From Cyclobacteriaceae bacterium (GTDB lineage: Bacteria > Bacteroidota > Bacteroidia > Cytophagales > Cyclobacteriaceae): DNA of 64,000 nt. The DNA is taken from NCBI GenBank assembly GCA_029858965.1, contig JAOUDZ010000017.1, forward strand, positions 1 through 64,000. Reading direction: 5' to 3'. The position numbers and the translations under genes were made by a program. Under the pieces are notes generated by a model. It saw only the letters and a program-made list of their open reading frames with translations, was not told where the DNA came from and did no database searches. Below, piece by piece: positions 16,657 to 25,786 of this stretch. The first letter of the stretch is position 1, and each line of letters opens with the position of its first letter.

Positions 16657-17931
16657 CTAATCAATCATATCAAACTTCGTATAGGGAACCAATACGCCTG
16701 GTATGCGGATACCATTACTTGTTTGGTTATTCTCCAGGATTGCAGCAACTATTCTTGGTAAAGCCAAAGCACTTCCATTCAAGGTATGCAACAGCTGCAT
16801 TTTGCCCTCATCGCTTTTACAACGCAACTTCAGTCGGTTTGCCTGGAAGGCTTCAAAGTTGCTTACAGAGCTGACTTCGAGCCATCGCTGCTGGCCAGCA
16901 GCGAATACTTCCATATCGTATGTTACCGCTGCGTTGAACCCCAGATCACCACCGCACAATAGAAGTTTGCGATAGGGAAGTTCCAACTTTTCGAGCAGGC
17001 TTTGAACGTACAGACACATCTCATCCAATGCCTTGGAGGATTCATCAGCCTTCGTAATTTGTACGATCTCTACTTTGTCAAACTGGTGCAGGCGGTTTAG
17101 CCCCCGTACGTGGGCGCCCCAGCTCCCGGCTTCTCGTCTGAAACAAGGTGTATAGCCAACATTCTTGATGGGCAGTGCTGCTTCTGCAACGATTACATCG
17201 CGGTATAAGTTTGTGATGGGAACTTCTGCTGTAGGTATAAGGTAGAGGCCATCTTCCTGAATAAAATACATCTGCCCTTCTTTGTCAGGCAACTGTCCTG
17301 TTCCAAGCCCTGAGGCCTCATTTACCACGATAGGAGGTTGGATTTCTTTATAGTTTTGCTTATCGGCTTCATCCAGAAAAAAATTAATCAGGGCCCGTTG
17401 CAGTTTGGCACCTTTCCCTTTATATACGGGGAATCCTGCTCCTGAAATCTTATTCCCGAGATCAAAATCAATTATGTCGTAACGCTTTATCAAATCCCAA
17501 TGGGGAAAGGCCTCTGCGCCCAGCTTTGGAATTGAGCCATGTTCAAAAACGGTTATATTATCTTCCGGCCTTGTCCCGGCTGGGACTATTTCATGCGGTA
17601 CGTTGGGAATCTTATAAAGAAGTTCTTCCAGTATTTTTTCGTAACGACTGAGCTCCCCCTCCAGTGTTTTTACCTTCTCTTTGTCTGCACCTACTGAAGA
17701 CCTCAAACTAGCAGCCTCCGCCTGATTACCTGACTTAATGAGATTGCCGATCTCTTTAGAATTATTGTTCAAACTTGACTTCAAATCATCCAATACTTTT
17801 TGGGTATCACGCCTCAACAGATCGTTGTCCAACACCTGGCGGATTATGTTTTCAGCGTCTTTAAAATTTCTTTTTCGGAGGCCCTCTAAAATTCTTTCGG
17901 TCTGTTCCCGAATAGCAACTGCCTGTAGCAT
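16657..17931 (-). CDS. serS: Seryl-tRNA synthetase
   Basis: Charges tRNA-Ser. The 424-aa enzyme has the N-terminal long coiled-coil arm (about residues 1-110, rich in Lys/Glu/Leu) and the class II catalytic core. Motif 2 is seen as GYTPCFRREAGSWGAHVRGLNRLHQFDKVE, here cited only by its ends FRREAGS and HQFDKVE. Motif 3 is visible as GSALALPRIVAAILEN. The start MLQAVAIREQTE fits the family N terminus. A predicted -7 element lies 23 bases upstream. It is divergent from rho. Confidence 0.97.
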   Translation of the reverse strand: MLQAVAIREQTERILEGLRKRNFKDAENIIRQVLDNDLLRRDTQKVLDDLKSSLNNNSKEIGNLIKSGNQAEAASLRSSVGADKEKVKTLEGELSRYEKILEELLYKIPNVPHEIVPAGTRPEDNITVFEHGSIPKLGAEAFPHWDLIKRYDIIDFDLGNKISGAGFPVYKGKGAKLQRALINFFLDEADKQNYKEIQPPIVVNEASGLGTGQLPDKEGQMYFIQEDGLYLIPTAEVPITNLYRDVIVAEAALPIKNVGYTPCFRREAGSWGAHVRGLNRLHQFDKVEIVQITKADESSKALDEMCLYVQSLLEKLELPYRKLLLCGGDLGFNAAVTYDMEVFAAGQQRWLEVSSVSNFEAFQANRLKLRCKSDEGKMQLLHTLNGSALALPRIVAAILENNQTSNGIRIPGVLVPYTKFDMID

Positions 17932-17953
17932 GGTGTTTGTTTTTTTACGGGTT

Positions 17954-17961
17954 CAAAATTA
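17954..17961 (-). promoter_or_regulatory. Predicted -7 element for serS (TAATTTTG)
   Basis: The minus strand reads TAATTTTG, an exact TAnnTTTG match. Transcription would start near 17947, about 16 bases before the serS ATG. No clear -33 element. Confidence 0.42.
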
Positions 17962-18014
17962 GCTTTTTTTGAATGGCCTGATCCCTTCCCGGAGGAAGAA
18001 AAAATTTCTTTGAA

Positions 18015-18045
18015 TTTGATTATAGGCAAAATGTGCCTATACTTG
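18015..18045 (+). promoter_or_regulatory. Predicted rho promoter with operator-like inverted repeat
   Basis: TTTG at 18015-18018 and TATACTTG at 18038-18045 are 19 bases apart; the -7 differs from TAnnTTTG at one position. A perfect inverted repeat TATAGGC-N7-GCCTATA (18021-18041) fills the spacer and enters the -7 element. Transcription would start near 18051, leaving a leader of roughly 155 bases before rho, long enough for the autogenous attenuation known for rho in other bacteria. Confidence 0.5.
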
Positions 18046-18208
18046 CACTGTCATATGGCTTATCTCAAGCCTTCTGAATATATATCCGGACTTCATTTAT
18101 CGAATCTTTGTTTTCAAGTTAGTTGTTTTCATGACCCCTAATCTCAGCTCGGCTGATCACAAGAATTAATTCTACAAATTTTTTAAGACAATCCATTTTT
18201 AAATCAAC

Positions 18209-19786
18209 ATGTATACTATTGACGACCTGAATGTCAGGCTTCTCTCTGAACTGAAGGAAATTGCAGAAGGGATAGGCGTGAAGAATGCCAAAAAGCTATC
18301 CAAGCAAGATATTATTTATAAGATCCTGGATCAGCAGGCTATTGCGGGTGACGCAATTTCGGAGGCCGAGCCGGCTGCTGCCACGGAATCTGAGGCTGCG
18401 GAATCGGCATCTGAGCCGGAGCGCAGACAGCGGCCCCGCAGACGCGAAAATGTTACGCCTACACCTCCCGCACCAAAACTGGAGGGAGATTTTTCATCTG
18501 ATGAGATACTGGACTCCATTGACATAAATTTCGACAGTCCTCCAACTGCATTTAGTGAAGGTGCGGAGGTTGAGCCAGTATCGGCTAGTGCTGCTGAAGA
18601 TCAATCTCGGCCTGGCAAAAATGAATCGCGCGAAGAAAAGCCACAACAATACAGACCCGCAATTCGCGAATTTGATGGTGCGATTAGTAATGAAGGCGTC
18701 TTGGAAATAATGCAGGATGGATATGGATTCTTGCGTTCATCAGACTATAACTATTTGGCGAGTCCCGATGATATTTATGTATCGCCATCCCAAATTAAGT
18801 TGTTTGGGTTGAAGACCGGGGATACCGTGAAGGGCTTTATACGCCCCCCGAAAGAAGGTGAAAAGTATTTTGCGCTGCTAAAGGTAGAGTCTGTGAACGG
18901 AAAGACAACAGAAGAAATCCGAGATCGCGTTGCATTTGAATACCTGACGCCGCTTTTCCCAAACGAAAAATACAAGCTTAGCACAACGCATGACAATCTT
19001 TCTACCCGTATCCTTGACTTGTTTTCACCGATTGGTAAAGGGCAGCGGGGTATGATCGTGGCACAGCCGAAGACCGGTAAGACAGTGCTGTTAAAGAACA
19101 TAGCCAATGCCATTGCAGAAAACCACCCCGAAGTCTACCTTATTGTATTGCTGATCGATGAGCGTCCTGAAGAAGTGACAGATATGGCGCGAAGCGTACG
19201 GGCTGAAGTTGTTGCTTCTACTTTTGATGAACAAGCTGAGCGCCACGTCAAAGTCGCCAGCATAGTGTTGGAGAAAGCTAAGCGCATGGTTGAGTGTGGT
19301 CACGATGTTGTGATTTTACTGGACTCGTTGACGCGTCTTGCCCGTGCCTACAATACCGTTGTTCCATCTTCAGGAAAGATTCTCTCAGGCGGAGTGGACG
19401 CCAATGCACTGCACAAGCCAAAACGCTTCTTTGGGGCAGCGCGAAAGATTGAGAATGGTGGTTCATTAACGATTATTGCAACTGCGTTGATCGATACAGG
19501 TTCAAAAATGGACGAGGTGATATTTGAAGAGTTTAAGGGTACCGGTAATATGGAATTGCAACTTGACAGAAAATTGTCAAACAGAAGGATCTACCCGTCA
19601 ATGGATGTTCCCGCTTCCGGTACAAGGCGCGAAGATCTACTCTTGAAAGAGGAGGAATTGCAACGTGTATGGATTCTGCGTAAGTATATGGCAGACATGA
19701 ATTCTGTTGAGGCGATGGAATTCCTGCAAAATAAGATGAAAGGAACCCGAAATAACGATGAGTTCTTGGCTTCGATGAACGGGTAA
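18209..19786 (+). CDS. rho: Transcription termination factor Rho
   Basis: Hexameric RNA helicase that ends transcription. At 525 aa it is longer than E. coli Rho (419) because of an insertion between the N-terminal helical domain (1-48, with [20 protein letters not shown]) and the RNA-binding cold-shock-like domain (about 168-245, with [13 protein letters not shown]). The insertion (about 50-160) is rich in Ala, Glu, Ser, Pro and Arg and looks disordered; such inserts are known in Bacteroidetes Rho. The Walker A motif [13 protein letters not shown] and Walker B region [16 protein letters not shown] are intact. It ends at a strong terminator. Confidence 0.97.
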   Translation: MYTIDDLNVRLLSELKEIAEGIGVKNAKKLSKQDIIYKILDQQAIAGDAISEAEPAAATESEAAESASEPERRQRPRRRENVTPTPPAPKLEGDFSSDEILDSIDINFDSPPTAFSEGAEVEPVSASAAEDQSRPGKNESREEKPQQYRPAIREFDGAISNEGVLEIMQDGYGFLRSSDYNYLASPDDIYVSPSQIKLFGLKTGDTVKGFIRPPKEGEKYFALLKVESVNGKTTEEIRDRVAFEYLTPLFPNEKYKLSTTHDNLSTRILDLFSPIGKGQRGMIVAQPKTGKTVLLKNIANAIAENHPEVYLIVLLIDERPEEVTDMARSVRAEVVASTFDEQAERHVKVASIVLEKAKRMVECGHDVVILLDSLTRLARAYNTVVPSSGKILSGGVDANALHKPKRFFGAARKIENGGSLTIIATALIDTGSKMDEVIFEEFKGTGNMELQLDRKLSNRRIYPSMDVPASGTRREDLLLKEEELQRVWILRKYMADMNSVEAMEFLQNKMKGTRNNDEFLASMNG

Positions 19787-19806
19787 AGAGAGCACTTAAG
19801 ATTGTC

Positions 19807-19840
19807 AAAAAAAAGCGTGAGTAGCCTTCACGCTTTTTTG
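19807..19840. terminator. Bidirectional terminator between rho and a convergent gene
   Basis: A12-like A tract plus GCGTGA (19809-19820), loop GTAGCCT (19821-19827), then TCACGC and six Ts (19828-19839). With an A tract on the left and a T tract on the right it can act on both strands, ending rho and the minus-strand gene that ends at 19880. Confidence 0.85.
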
Positions 19841-19879
19841 CTTGATAGCAAGAAACGATAGAGCGAGGAGATCAATAAC

Positions 19880-20248
19880 CTACTTCATTACCAGGTCAAT
19901 GAGTTCGTGCTGCACATTCCAGTCTTTGGCTAGCTTGAGCATTGCGGTCGCCTCCATTTCAGTAACATAGCCTTTCAGGTTGTTTGCCTGCCACACCATA
20001 TTGATAAGATCAATCCTTTTTTCCTTCTGGTAGTCGCCAATAATATCATTCAGATAATTTCGTGCACGATCGAAAGCAGTGATGTAATCCTGTGATACGA
20101 ATTCCAACGCCCATTTATACTCTTCCGGGGCATGAAGTTCTTCAGCGGTCTTGTCAAGATCATCTTTCTCCTGCTCATCAAGTCCATGGTAGTGAAAAAT
20201 CACTGCCTTTAGGAGCATGTATACTTTTTTTTCCTCAGTTGACTTCAT
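19880..20248 (-). CDS. Small acidic conserved protein, function unknown
   Basis: A 122-aa soluble, mostly helical, charged protein without Cys, signal peptide or membrane segment. It contains YHGLDEQEKDDLDKTAEELHAPEEYKWAL, quoted here only by YHGLDEQEKDDL, and several aromatic-charged repeats. I recognise no domain. The coding quality is good (no rare structure, sensible composition) and it lies alone between rho and hemW, convergent with rho. It is probably a Cytophagales-conserved hypothetical. Confidence 0.65.
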   Translation of the reverse strand: MKSTEEKKVYMLLKAVIFHYHGLDEQEKDDLDKTAEELHAPEEYKWALEFVSQDYITAFDRARNYLNDIIGDYQKEKRIDLINMVWQANNLKGYVTEMEATAMLKLAKDWNVQHELIDLVMK

Positions 20249-20340
20249 TGCGCCATTTCGTCGTGGAAAAATACAAAACTTTTGAGTTATTTATAGTTGG
20301 GTGAAAGAAGTGCGAACTGAAGGCTATTTTTTCAGGCATT

Positions 20341-21474
20341 TTAGGGAATGATAAATAAGTCGGAGGCTATTTTATCCGCCAGAAGTCTTCCCTTTTTAGT
20401 CAGCAATAGGGTTTCATTTTCTATGAACGCAAACTTATGTTCAAGCAGCGAACGAATATACGGTCCATGTACTGCCTCCAAATCAAAGCCGAACTCCGCG
20501 CGAAGTTTAGCCAAGTTACTACCCCATGATGTTCTCAATGTGGTAAGGAGGTATTCATTTATTTTATCTTCACGCGTCAGAATTTCAAGGGTAGCGGGAA
20601 TCTTCAACGCGGCTATGGAACGCACGTAGGAATAGTTATTGAGAACATTGTATTGCCTGCTTACCCTATTGTACGAATGGGCGCTGGGCCCCACACCCAA
20701 ATATGCTTTGTCTTTCCAGTAGTTGCTGTTGTGGCGTGAATGGAAACCGGGTTTTGAAAAGTTTGAAATCTCATATTGCTCGTAGCTTTCTATTTCCAGC
20801 CTATCCACCAGAATTTGTAACTGTGACGCTGCAAAATCATCATCAACGGTCTCGATCTTTCCCTTGGCAGCCCAACGGCCAAAGACTGTTTTTTCTTCTA
20901 TGGTTAAGGCGTACGAGGAGATATGTTGTGGCCTGAGCGCCAGTGCCATTTCAATATTTTTATTCCAAAGCGCATGGTCTTGTTGTGGTATGGCGTAAAT
21001 CAAATCAATGCTGATGTTTTGGAATCCTATCTCATAGGCGTTGTTTACACAGCTTTTCGCCAACTGTGAATCATGGGCGCGGTTGAGAGATTTTAATATT
21101 ACATCGTCGAAAGACTGAATACCTATGCTCAGCCGGTTTATACCCGTGTTTTTAAGTTCTCTCAACTTTTCTGTCGACAAATCATCCGGATTTGCTTCTA
21201 ACGTAACTTCTGCATCCGGACTTACTAAAAAAGTATCATAAATGGTATCCAGAATAAAGCGTATCTCTTTTCCGGAAAGAATGGAAGGAGTCCCTCCGCC
21301 AAAATATATTGTCTGGATTTCATCTTCTTCTTTCAAGTACGCTCTTTGAAGGCCTATTTCATTTGCTATCGCAAGAAGAATTTTATCCCGCAGTGCCAGG
21401 CTGGTTGAGAAATGAAAGTCGCAATAATAACAGGCTTGCTTGCAAAAGGGAATATGAACGTAAATACCAGCCAT
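20341..21474 (-). CDS. hemW: HemW-like radical SAM protein
   Basis: A 377-aa radical SAM protein long annotated as oxygen-independent coproporphyrinogen III oxidase. The cluster motif is CKQACYYC (CxxxCxxC, Cys11/15/18), followed by IYFGGGTPSIL. The C-terminal HemN-like domain is present (NEYLLTTLRTSWG). HemW proteins bind heme and act in heme trafficking rather than in ring oxidation, and the extra Cys and N-terminal arm of true HemN are lacking, so HemW is preferred. It is divergent from the DUF4271 gene, with only 69 bases between the starts. Confidence 0.88.
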   Translation of the reverse strand: MAGIYVHIPFCKQACYYCDFHFSTSLALRDKILLAIANEIGLQRAYLKEEDEIQTIYFGGGTPSILSGKEIRFILDTIYDTFLVSPDAEVTLEANPDDLSTEKLRELKNTGINRLSIGIQSFDDVILKSLNRAHDSQLAKSCVNNAYEIGFQNISIDLIYAIPQQDHALWNKNIEMALALRPQHISSYALTIEEKTVFGRWAAKGKIETVDDDFAASQLQILVDRLEIESYEQYEISNFSKPGFHSRHNSNYWKDKAYLGVGPSAHSYNRVSRQYNVLNNYSYVRSIAALKIPATLEILTREDKINEYLLTTLRTSWGSNLAKLRAEFGFDLEAVHGPYIRSLLEHKFAFIENETLLLTKKGRLLADKIASDLFIIP

Positions 21475-21484
21475 GTTACAGCAA

Positions 21485-21492
21485 CAAAACTA
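21485..21492 (-). promoter_or_regulatory. Predicted -7 element for hemW (TAGTTTTG)
   Basis: The minus strand reads TAGTTTTG, an exact TAnnTTTG match. Transcription would begin near 21479, leaving only about five bases before the hemW ATG at 21474. No -33 match. Confidence 0.4.
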
Positions 21493-21543
21493 CTTGCATT
21501 TCGGATATGAGACCAGATTCTGATACTTTTGAGGGAATTTATT

Positions 21544-22656
21544 ATGCGTGTCATCACAAAATCTTCATTAATCTTCTTTTTTTCTTGCGCGGTAACTTTC
21601 ATAACGGCAGGACAAGACTATTCGATAATTAAGGATTTTAAGAAAGAGTGGAGGATATACCAAAATGAACGCTTTGAGAGATTTGAAGGGCGCGAAGGCA
21701 GGGTCAGCACAATCTACTTTATGCTTGACGCAACAAAATTCCCTGGTACCAGCTTGCGCATAAGTAGTCCGGAACCGTTTGATCTTTTCATCAATGGGCA
21801 ACTGATCGTCAACAATAAGACAATTCTGCATCTTGGTGTGGACAGTTTGCGAAATGCTTTTCAATCCTCGTTGTTGCAGGTAAGTGTTCATCAGGATAAA
21901 GTATATGAAACGGGGTTACAAACATTAATTCAATCTGCTATCGGTTTTTCCGCTGCCCCTGATGAGCCGCAATTATTGCTGTATACATCCTTTCGGGATT
22001 TTGCTGTTGTTGGGATGCTGGTCTTGCTGGTAATGTTGATTGTGATTATCCGGCTTAATCCAAAGTTAGCCTCAGATTATTTTTCGATTACAAGAATATT
22101 TTCGATGCGTGAAGGTGTTGATAGCCAGGCATACTCTCGTATCGCAGGCAGTATTAATATCTTGTTCTATGCGTATTGTAGTTTGATGCTGGGCTATTAC
22201 CTGATGGTAGTTTTTCATTTTCTGCCTTCGCATTATACTACAGCACTTTCATTTCAAGCATCTACTTTTTCGGGAGCAATCATTCAATGGTTTGAGCTAA
22301 GCTTCATCATTATGATGGTGTTCGCGGCAAAGATCATATTGGTATATACGCTTTCCTTTGTGTTTGGTATTAGTGAAATTTGGAGCATCCATTTTTTCAA
22401 TTGGGTACGGCTCTTGCTGGGAGCTTTTGGTATGCTCACAATTGTGGTATTCCTTTATTTCACGGTCCATGGACGGAACGAAAACTTCTATGTTTTTCTC
22501 CTCAGCACGATGTCGTGGATCCTGGCAGGCTGGACGATCCTCATCATTTTAAAACTTCGTCGTCAATTGGGTCATTCAATGTTTCATTTATTTTCGTACA
22601 TTTGTGCCACAGAATTAATACCCTTTTTGATTACAATTAAGGTACTTTATTATTAG
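21544..22656 (+). CDS. DUF4271 membrane protein
   Basis: A 370-aa protein with a signal peptide (about 1-22, ending ITAGQD), a lumenal domain of about 130 residues, then about seven hydrophobic helices from residue 155 onward. This matches the DUF4271 family, which is found beside hemD and porP/gld genes in many Bacteroidetes. Its function is unknown; gene order suggests a link to gliding or secretion. A TTG at 21529 also opens the frame, but ATG 21544 starts a standard signal peptide. hemD follows after 18 bases. Confidence 0.75.
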   Translation: MRVITKSSLIFFFSCAVTFITAGQDYSIIKDFKKEWRIYQNERFERFEGREGRVSTIYFMLDATKFPGTSLRISSPEPFDLFINGQLIVNNKTILHLGVDSLRNAFQSSLLQVSVHQDKVYETGLQTLIQSAIGFSAAPDEPQLLLYTSFRDFAVVGMLVLLVMLIVIIRLNPKLASDYFSITRIFSMREGVDSQAYSRIAGSINILFYAYCSLMLGYYLMVVFHFLPSHYTTALSFQASTFSGAIIQWFELSFIIMMVFAAKIILVYTLSFVFGISEIWSIHFFNWVRLLLGAFGMLTIVVFLYFTVHGRNENFYVFLLSTMSWILAGWTILIILKLRRQLGHSMFHLFSYICATELIPFLITIKVLYY

Positions 22657-22674
22657 CCTGAATTTGTTTACGTG

Positions 22675-23451
22675 ATGAGTGAAATTGCTACTGACAGGAT
22701 GCGAAGAGTGAAGAGTATCCTAGTAACCCAAGAGGCGCCTGCTGACGGAAATTCTCCCTATTTAAAACTTGCTGAGCAGTTTGATCTGACGATCGACTTT
22801 CGACCCTTTATTATGGTCAAGCCGGTTCCTGTCAAAGAATTCCGCAAACAAAAAATAGATATTCTTGATCACACAGCTATTATTTTTACCAGTCGAAATG
22901 CAGTTGACCATTTTTTCCATAACTGTCAGGAGTTAAAGATTGAGATGCCCCCGGAGATGAAATATTTTTGCATCTCGGAGCAGACTTCCAATTATCTTCA
23001 AAAGTATATTGTCATCCGTAAACGCAAGATTTTTACGGGGCTCAAAACTGCCCAGGATCTGCTGGAGATTCTAAAGAAGCACAAAAATGAGAAGTATCTT
23101 TTCCCATGTTCTGATATCCGAAAAAACGACATTCCTGATTTTTTGAGAGATGGTGGCTATAATTACACAGAAGGTATTATTTATCACACGATTGCTTCTG
23201 ATCTATCGGATTTGCAGGAGGTTTTTTACGACGTCCTAGCATTTTTTAGCCCTTCCGGCATCAATTCGTTGTTTGTTAACTTCCCGGACTTTAAGCAGAA
23301 AGAAACGCGGATCGCCGTGTTTGGGCCGACAACGGCCAAGGCTGCGATTGATGCAGGACTAATCTTGGACATCGAAGCTCCGCTTCCCAATGCTCCCTCC
23401 ATGACAGGTGCCCTTGAACTTTACATCAAAAAGGCCAATGGTATTAAATAA
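22675..23451 (+). CDS. hemD: Uroporphyrinogen-III synthase
   Basis: Cyclises hydroxymethylbilane to uroporphyrinogen III in heme synthesis. About 258 aa, the normal length. The family's poorly conserved two-domain fold is recognised by IIFTSRNAVDHFF in domain one and by VLAFFSPSGINSLF with IAVFGPTTAKAAIDAG in domain two. The frame can begin at GTG 22672 or the adjacent ATG 22675. It is flanked by DUF4271 and porP, the usual Bacteroidetes neighbours, rather than by other hem genes; hemW and hemH are elsewhere in the window. Confidence 0.88.
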   Translation: MSEIATDRMRRVKSILVTQEAPADGNSPYLKLAEQFDLTIDFRPFIMVKPVPVKEFRKQKIDILDHTAIIFTSRNAVDHFFHNCQELKIEMPPEMKYFCISEQTSNYLQKYIVIRKRKIFTGLKTAQDLLEILKKHKNEKYLFPCSDIRKNDIPDFLRDGGYNYTEGIIYHTIASDLSDLQEVFYDVLAFFSPSGINSLFVNFPDFKQKETRIAVFGPTTAKAAIDAGLILDIEAPLPNAPSMTGALELYIKKANGIK

Positions 23452-23561
23452 CTGCTTCATCCATTGAATCTTAGAAAGTAATCTTTTTTATTACACTTTA
23501 ATTGCATTAGTTGAAAGTGTCGCAAAAAAGCATTTACTTTAGATTCTACTTTTTAAACTTA

Positions 23562-24512
23562 ATGCTGAAAAGGATTTTTTATACCCTCTTGATGCTCCTC
23601 CTTGGAGCGGGCGCTTTTGCTCAGCAAGATGCTCTTTTCACGCAATACATGTTCAACAATTTGTATGTGACCCCGGCCTTTGCGGGAGTAGATGGTGTTA
23701 CGAGATTAACTGCAGTGCACCGCAGCCAATGGTTAGGCTACCAATCCAGTTTTGGAGATGGCGGTGCGCCAACCTCACAATTAGTAACCTTCAATACACC
23801 CATTTATAAACTAAAAAGTGGTTTTGGGGCATACATTATGAACGATAAATTAGGCCCGCAAAACAACCTCGAGGCGCAGGCAATGTATGCTTACCATCTT
23901 GGCATAAAGGAATCAAAATTGAGTTTCGGTATAAAACTGGGCTTGTATTCGCAAACGGTCAATGGGAAATATTACCGCTACATTCAAGAGGGCGATCCGC
24001 TTATTGTGGAAGGTAAGGAATCCCAGGTAAGACCGGATTTGGGCTTAGGTATATTTTACAGGGCTGAGAAGTATTACGCCGGTGTAGGGTTCAACCATTT
24101 ACTTCGTTCGAAGTTTGATTTTGGAGCTGATAGTGTTAGAGGGGCGCTCGAAAATCATATAAATTTCACTGGAGGATATTTTTATGAGGTCAGTTTTGAC
24201 CTGAAAGTGCAGTTTAGCGCCGCTGTAAGAACAGACCTTAACAAAACTCAAGTCGATTTTGCAGGAATTGCGCATATCAAAGATACGATGTGGGGAGGAT
24301 TAGCGTTTAGACAATCTGAGGCGGCGAGTTTACTGTTGGGATATAGCATTTTCAAGGATAAATCGTTGAAAATAGGCACAGCAGTCGATTTTATTGTGAA
24401 GGATCAGGCAGCAAAGGAAAATTTTTCGCTGGAATTTATGTTGAGTTATGATCTTCCGGTAAATCCGGGTAGCGGTAAAAAAGTCGTTCGGACCCCTCGG
24501 TATAGGCACTAA
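23562..24512 (+). CDS. PorP/SprF family type IX secretion outer-membrane protein
   Basis: A 316-aa outer-membrane beta-barrel protein. From ATG 23562 it has a clean signal peptide ending GAFAQQ, followed by the family hallmark DALFTQYMFNNLYVTPAFAG. Alternating strands with terminal aromatics continue to the end. PorP/SprF proteins anchor or export T9SS substrates with type B C-terminal domains and, in the PorP case, partner with the PorK/N ring. An upstream in-frame GTG-like start at 23511 would add a cytosolic leader that spoils the signal peptide. It directly precedes gldK, as in most gliding Bacteroidetes. Confidence 0.88.
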   Translation: MLKRIFYTLLMLLLGAGAFAQQDALFTQYMFNNLYVTPAFAGVDGVTRLTAVHRSQWLGYQSSFGDGGAPTSQLVTFNTPIYKLKSGFGAYIMNDKLGPQNNLEAQAMYAYHLGIKESKLSFGIKLGLYSQTVNGKYYRYIQEGDPLIVEGKESQVRPDLGLGIFYRAEKYYAGVGFNHLLRSKFDFGADSVRGALENHINFTGGYFYEVSFDLKVQFSAAVRTDLNKTQVDFAGIAHIKDTMWGGLAFRQSEAASLLLGYSIFKDKSLKIGTAVDFIVKDQAAKENFSLEFMLSYDLPVNPGSGKKVVRTPRYRH

Positions 24513-24635
24513 GCGACATTAGATTTTGGTATTTTTAAGAATTTGTAGAATTTGCCATTCGTTTCTCAAAAACGTATCGGGATAAAAGCTAAATTGAAGC
24601 CTTAAATTATTGCATTGACAAACTGAGAACTAACT

Positions 24636-25721
24636 ATGGATAAATCGGTTGTTACAAAAGTAGTTTTAGTCCTGGGAGGCGCTGTCGTAAGCGCCTGTGG
24701 ATTGCTTGGCCTGGGTGGTAGTAAAGGTGGTGATCAGGGCGAACTCGTCGGAGTTAGCGGGCGAGAAGGTTGGGTTATGACCATTCCTTATGGGATGGTT
24801 CCAATACCTGCTGGCACATTTCATATGGGGCAGGCTGATGAAGATCCGGCGTCCACGCAGATCAACTTCAACAAACAGGTTACGATCGGTTCGTTCTTTA
24901 TGGATGATACAGAAATAACGAACAATGAATATCGTCAGTTCACAAATTTTTTCCTGATTGAAAATGGCAGCATCGAAGGTTTTGAAACTGTTGATGCTGA
25001 GACGTTCCGTCAGAAGTATTACCCTGATACAGCATCGTGGGTAAGAGATTTTGCGCATCATATGGGCGACCCTATACAGGATTATTATTATTGGCATCCA
25101 GGCTATGATGCATATCCGGTTGTGGGCGTAAACTGGGATGCTGCGGTATTCTTCAGCCAATGGAGAACAGCATACCTGAATGATTATAGAAAAAGTGTTG
25201 GCGATTTCCCAATGCCAGCGTTCCGTTTGCCCTCAGAAGCCGAATGGGAATATGCAGCAAGGGGTGGTCGAGACATGGCAAAGTATCCATGGGGAAACCC
25301 TTACATCCGCAATTCAAAAGGTTGTATGCTTGCAAATTTTAAGCCCGGCCGTGGAAATTTCTATGATGATGGCTTTGCCTATTCTTCACCCGTACAGGCA
25401 TACTTCCCCAATGATTATGGTTTATTTGATATGTCAGGTAATGTATCAGAGTGGTGTTTGGACGATTTCAATCCAGCCTCTGTACCAACAGTATGGGATC
25501 TGAATCCACAATATATTGATCCAAGAACAAATCCGGAAAGTTCCAAATACAATCCAAGAGTTCCGCCAAAGAAAGTGGTTCGTGGAGGGTCCTGGAAAGA
25601 TGTTGCCTATTACCTGGAAACAGGTACACGCACATATGAATTCAAAGATTCTACCCGGGCATATATCGGCTTCAGATGCGCTATGACGCACCTTGGCCGG
25701 TCATCAGGACAGGAATTTTAA
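24636..25721 (+). CDS. gldK: Gliding motility lipoprotein GldK
   Basis: Periplasmic ring lipoprotein of the T9SS (PorK equivalent), forming the K/N ring under the outer membrane. The 361-aa product has a lipobox VVSAC near residue 21 and a formylglycine-generating-enzyme-like (FGE-sulfatase) fold: PIPAGTFHMGQAD, FRLPSEAEWEYAARGG, FDMSGNVSEWC and GFRCA. The catalytic cysteines of true FGE enzymes are not expected in this family. It is first of the gldKLMN group; all four are complete. Confidence 0.95.
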   Translation: MDKSVVTKVVLVLGGAVVSACGLLGLGGSKGGDQGELVGVSGREGWVMTIPYGMVPIPAGTFHMGQADEDPASTQINFNKQVTIGSFFMDDTEITNNEYRQFTNFFLIENGSIEGFETVDAETFRQKYYPDTASWVRDFAHHMGDPIQDYYYWHPGYDAYPVVGVNWDAAVFFSQWRTAYLNDYRKSVGDFPMPAFRLPSEAEWEYAARGGRDMAKYPWGNPYIRNSKGCMLANFKPGRGNFYDDGFAYSSPVQAYFPNDYGLFDMSGNVSEWCLDDFNPASVPTVWDLNPQYIDPRTNPESSKYNPRVPPKKVVRGGSWKDVAYYLETGTRTYEFKDSTRAYIGFRCAMTHLGRSSGQEF

Positions 25722-25786
25722 TAGATTTTGACATATTTTTTTACCTATCTTTAAAATATCAAAGGCAAACTTAAACCATTACTACA

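Noticed and set aside
20341-21474. Calling the radical SAM gene hemN (coproporphyrinogen dehydrogenase)
   Set aside because: It has the shorter HemW length and layout and lacks the extra N-terminal arm of HemN, so HemW was preferred.
25727-25753. Possible gldL promoter (TTTG and TATCTTTA)
   Set aside because: Spacing is only 15 bases and the -7 has a mismatch; gldL is probably read from upstream.
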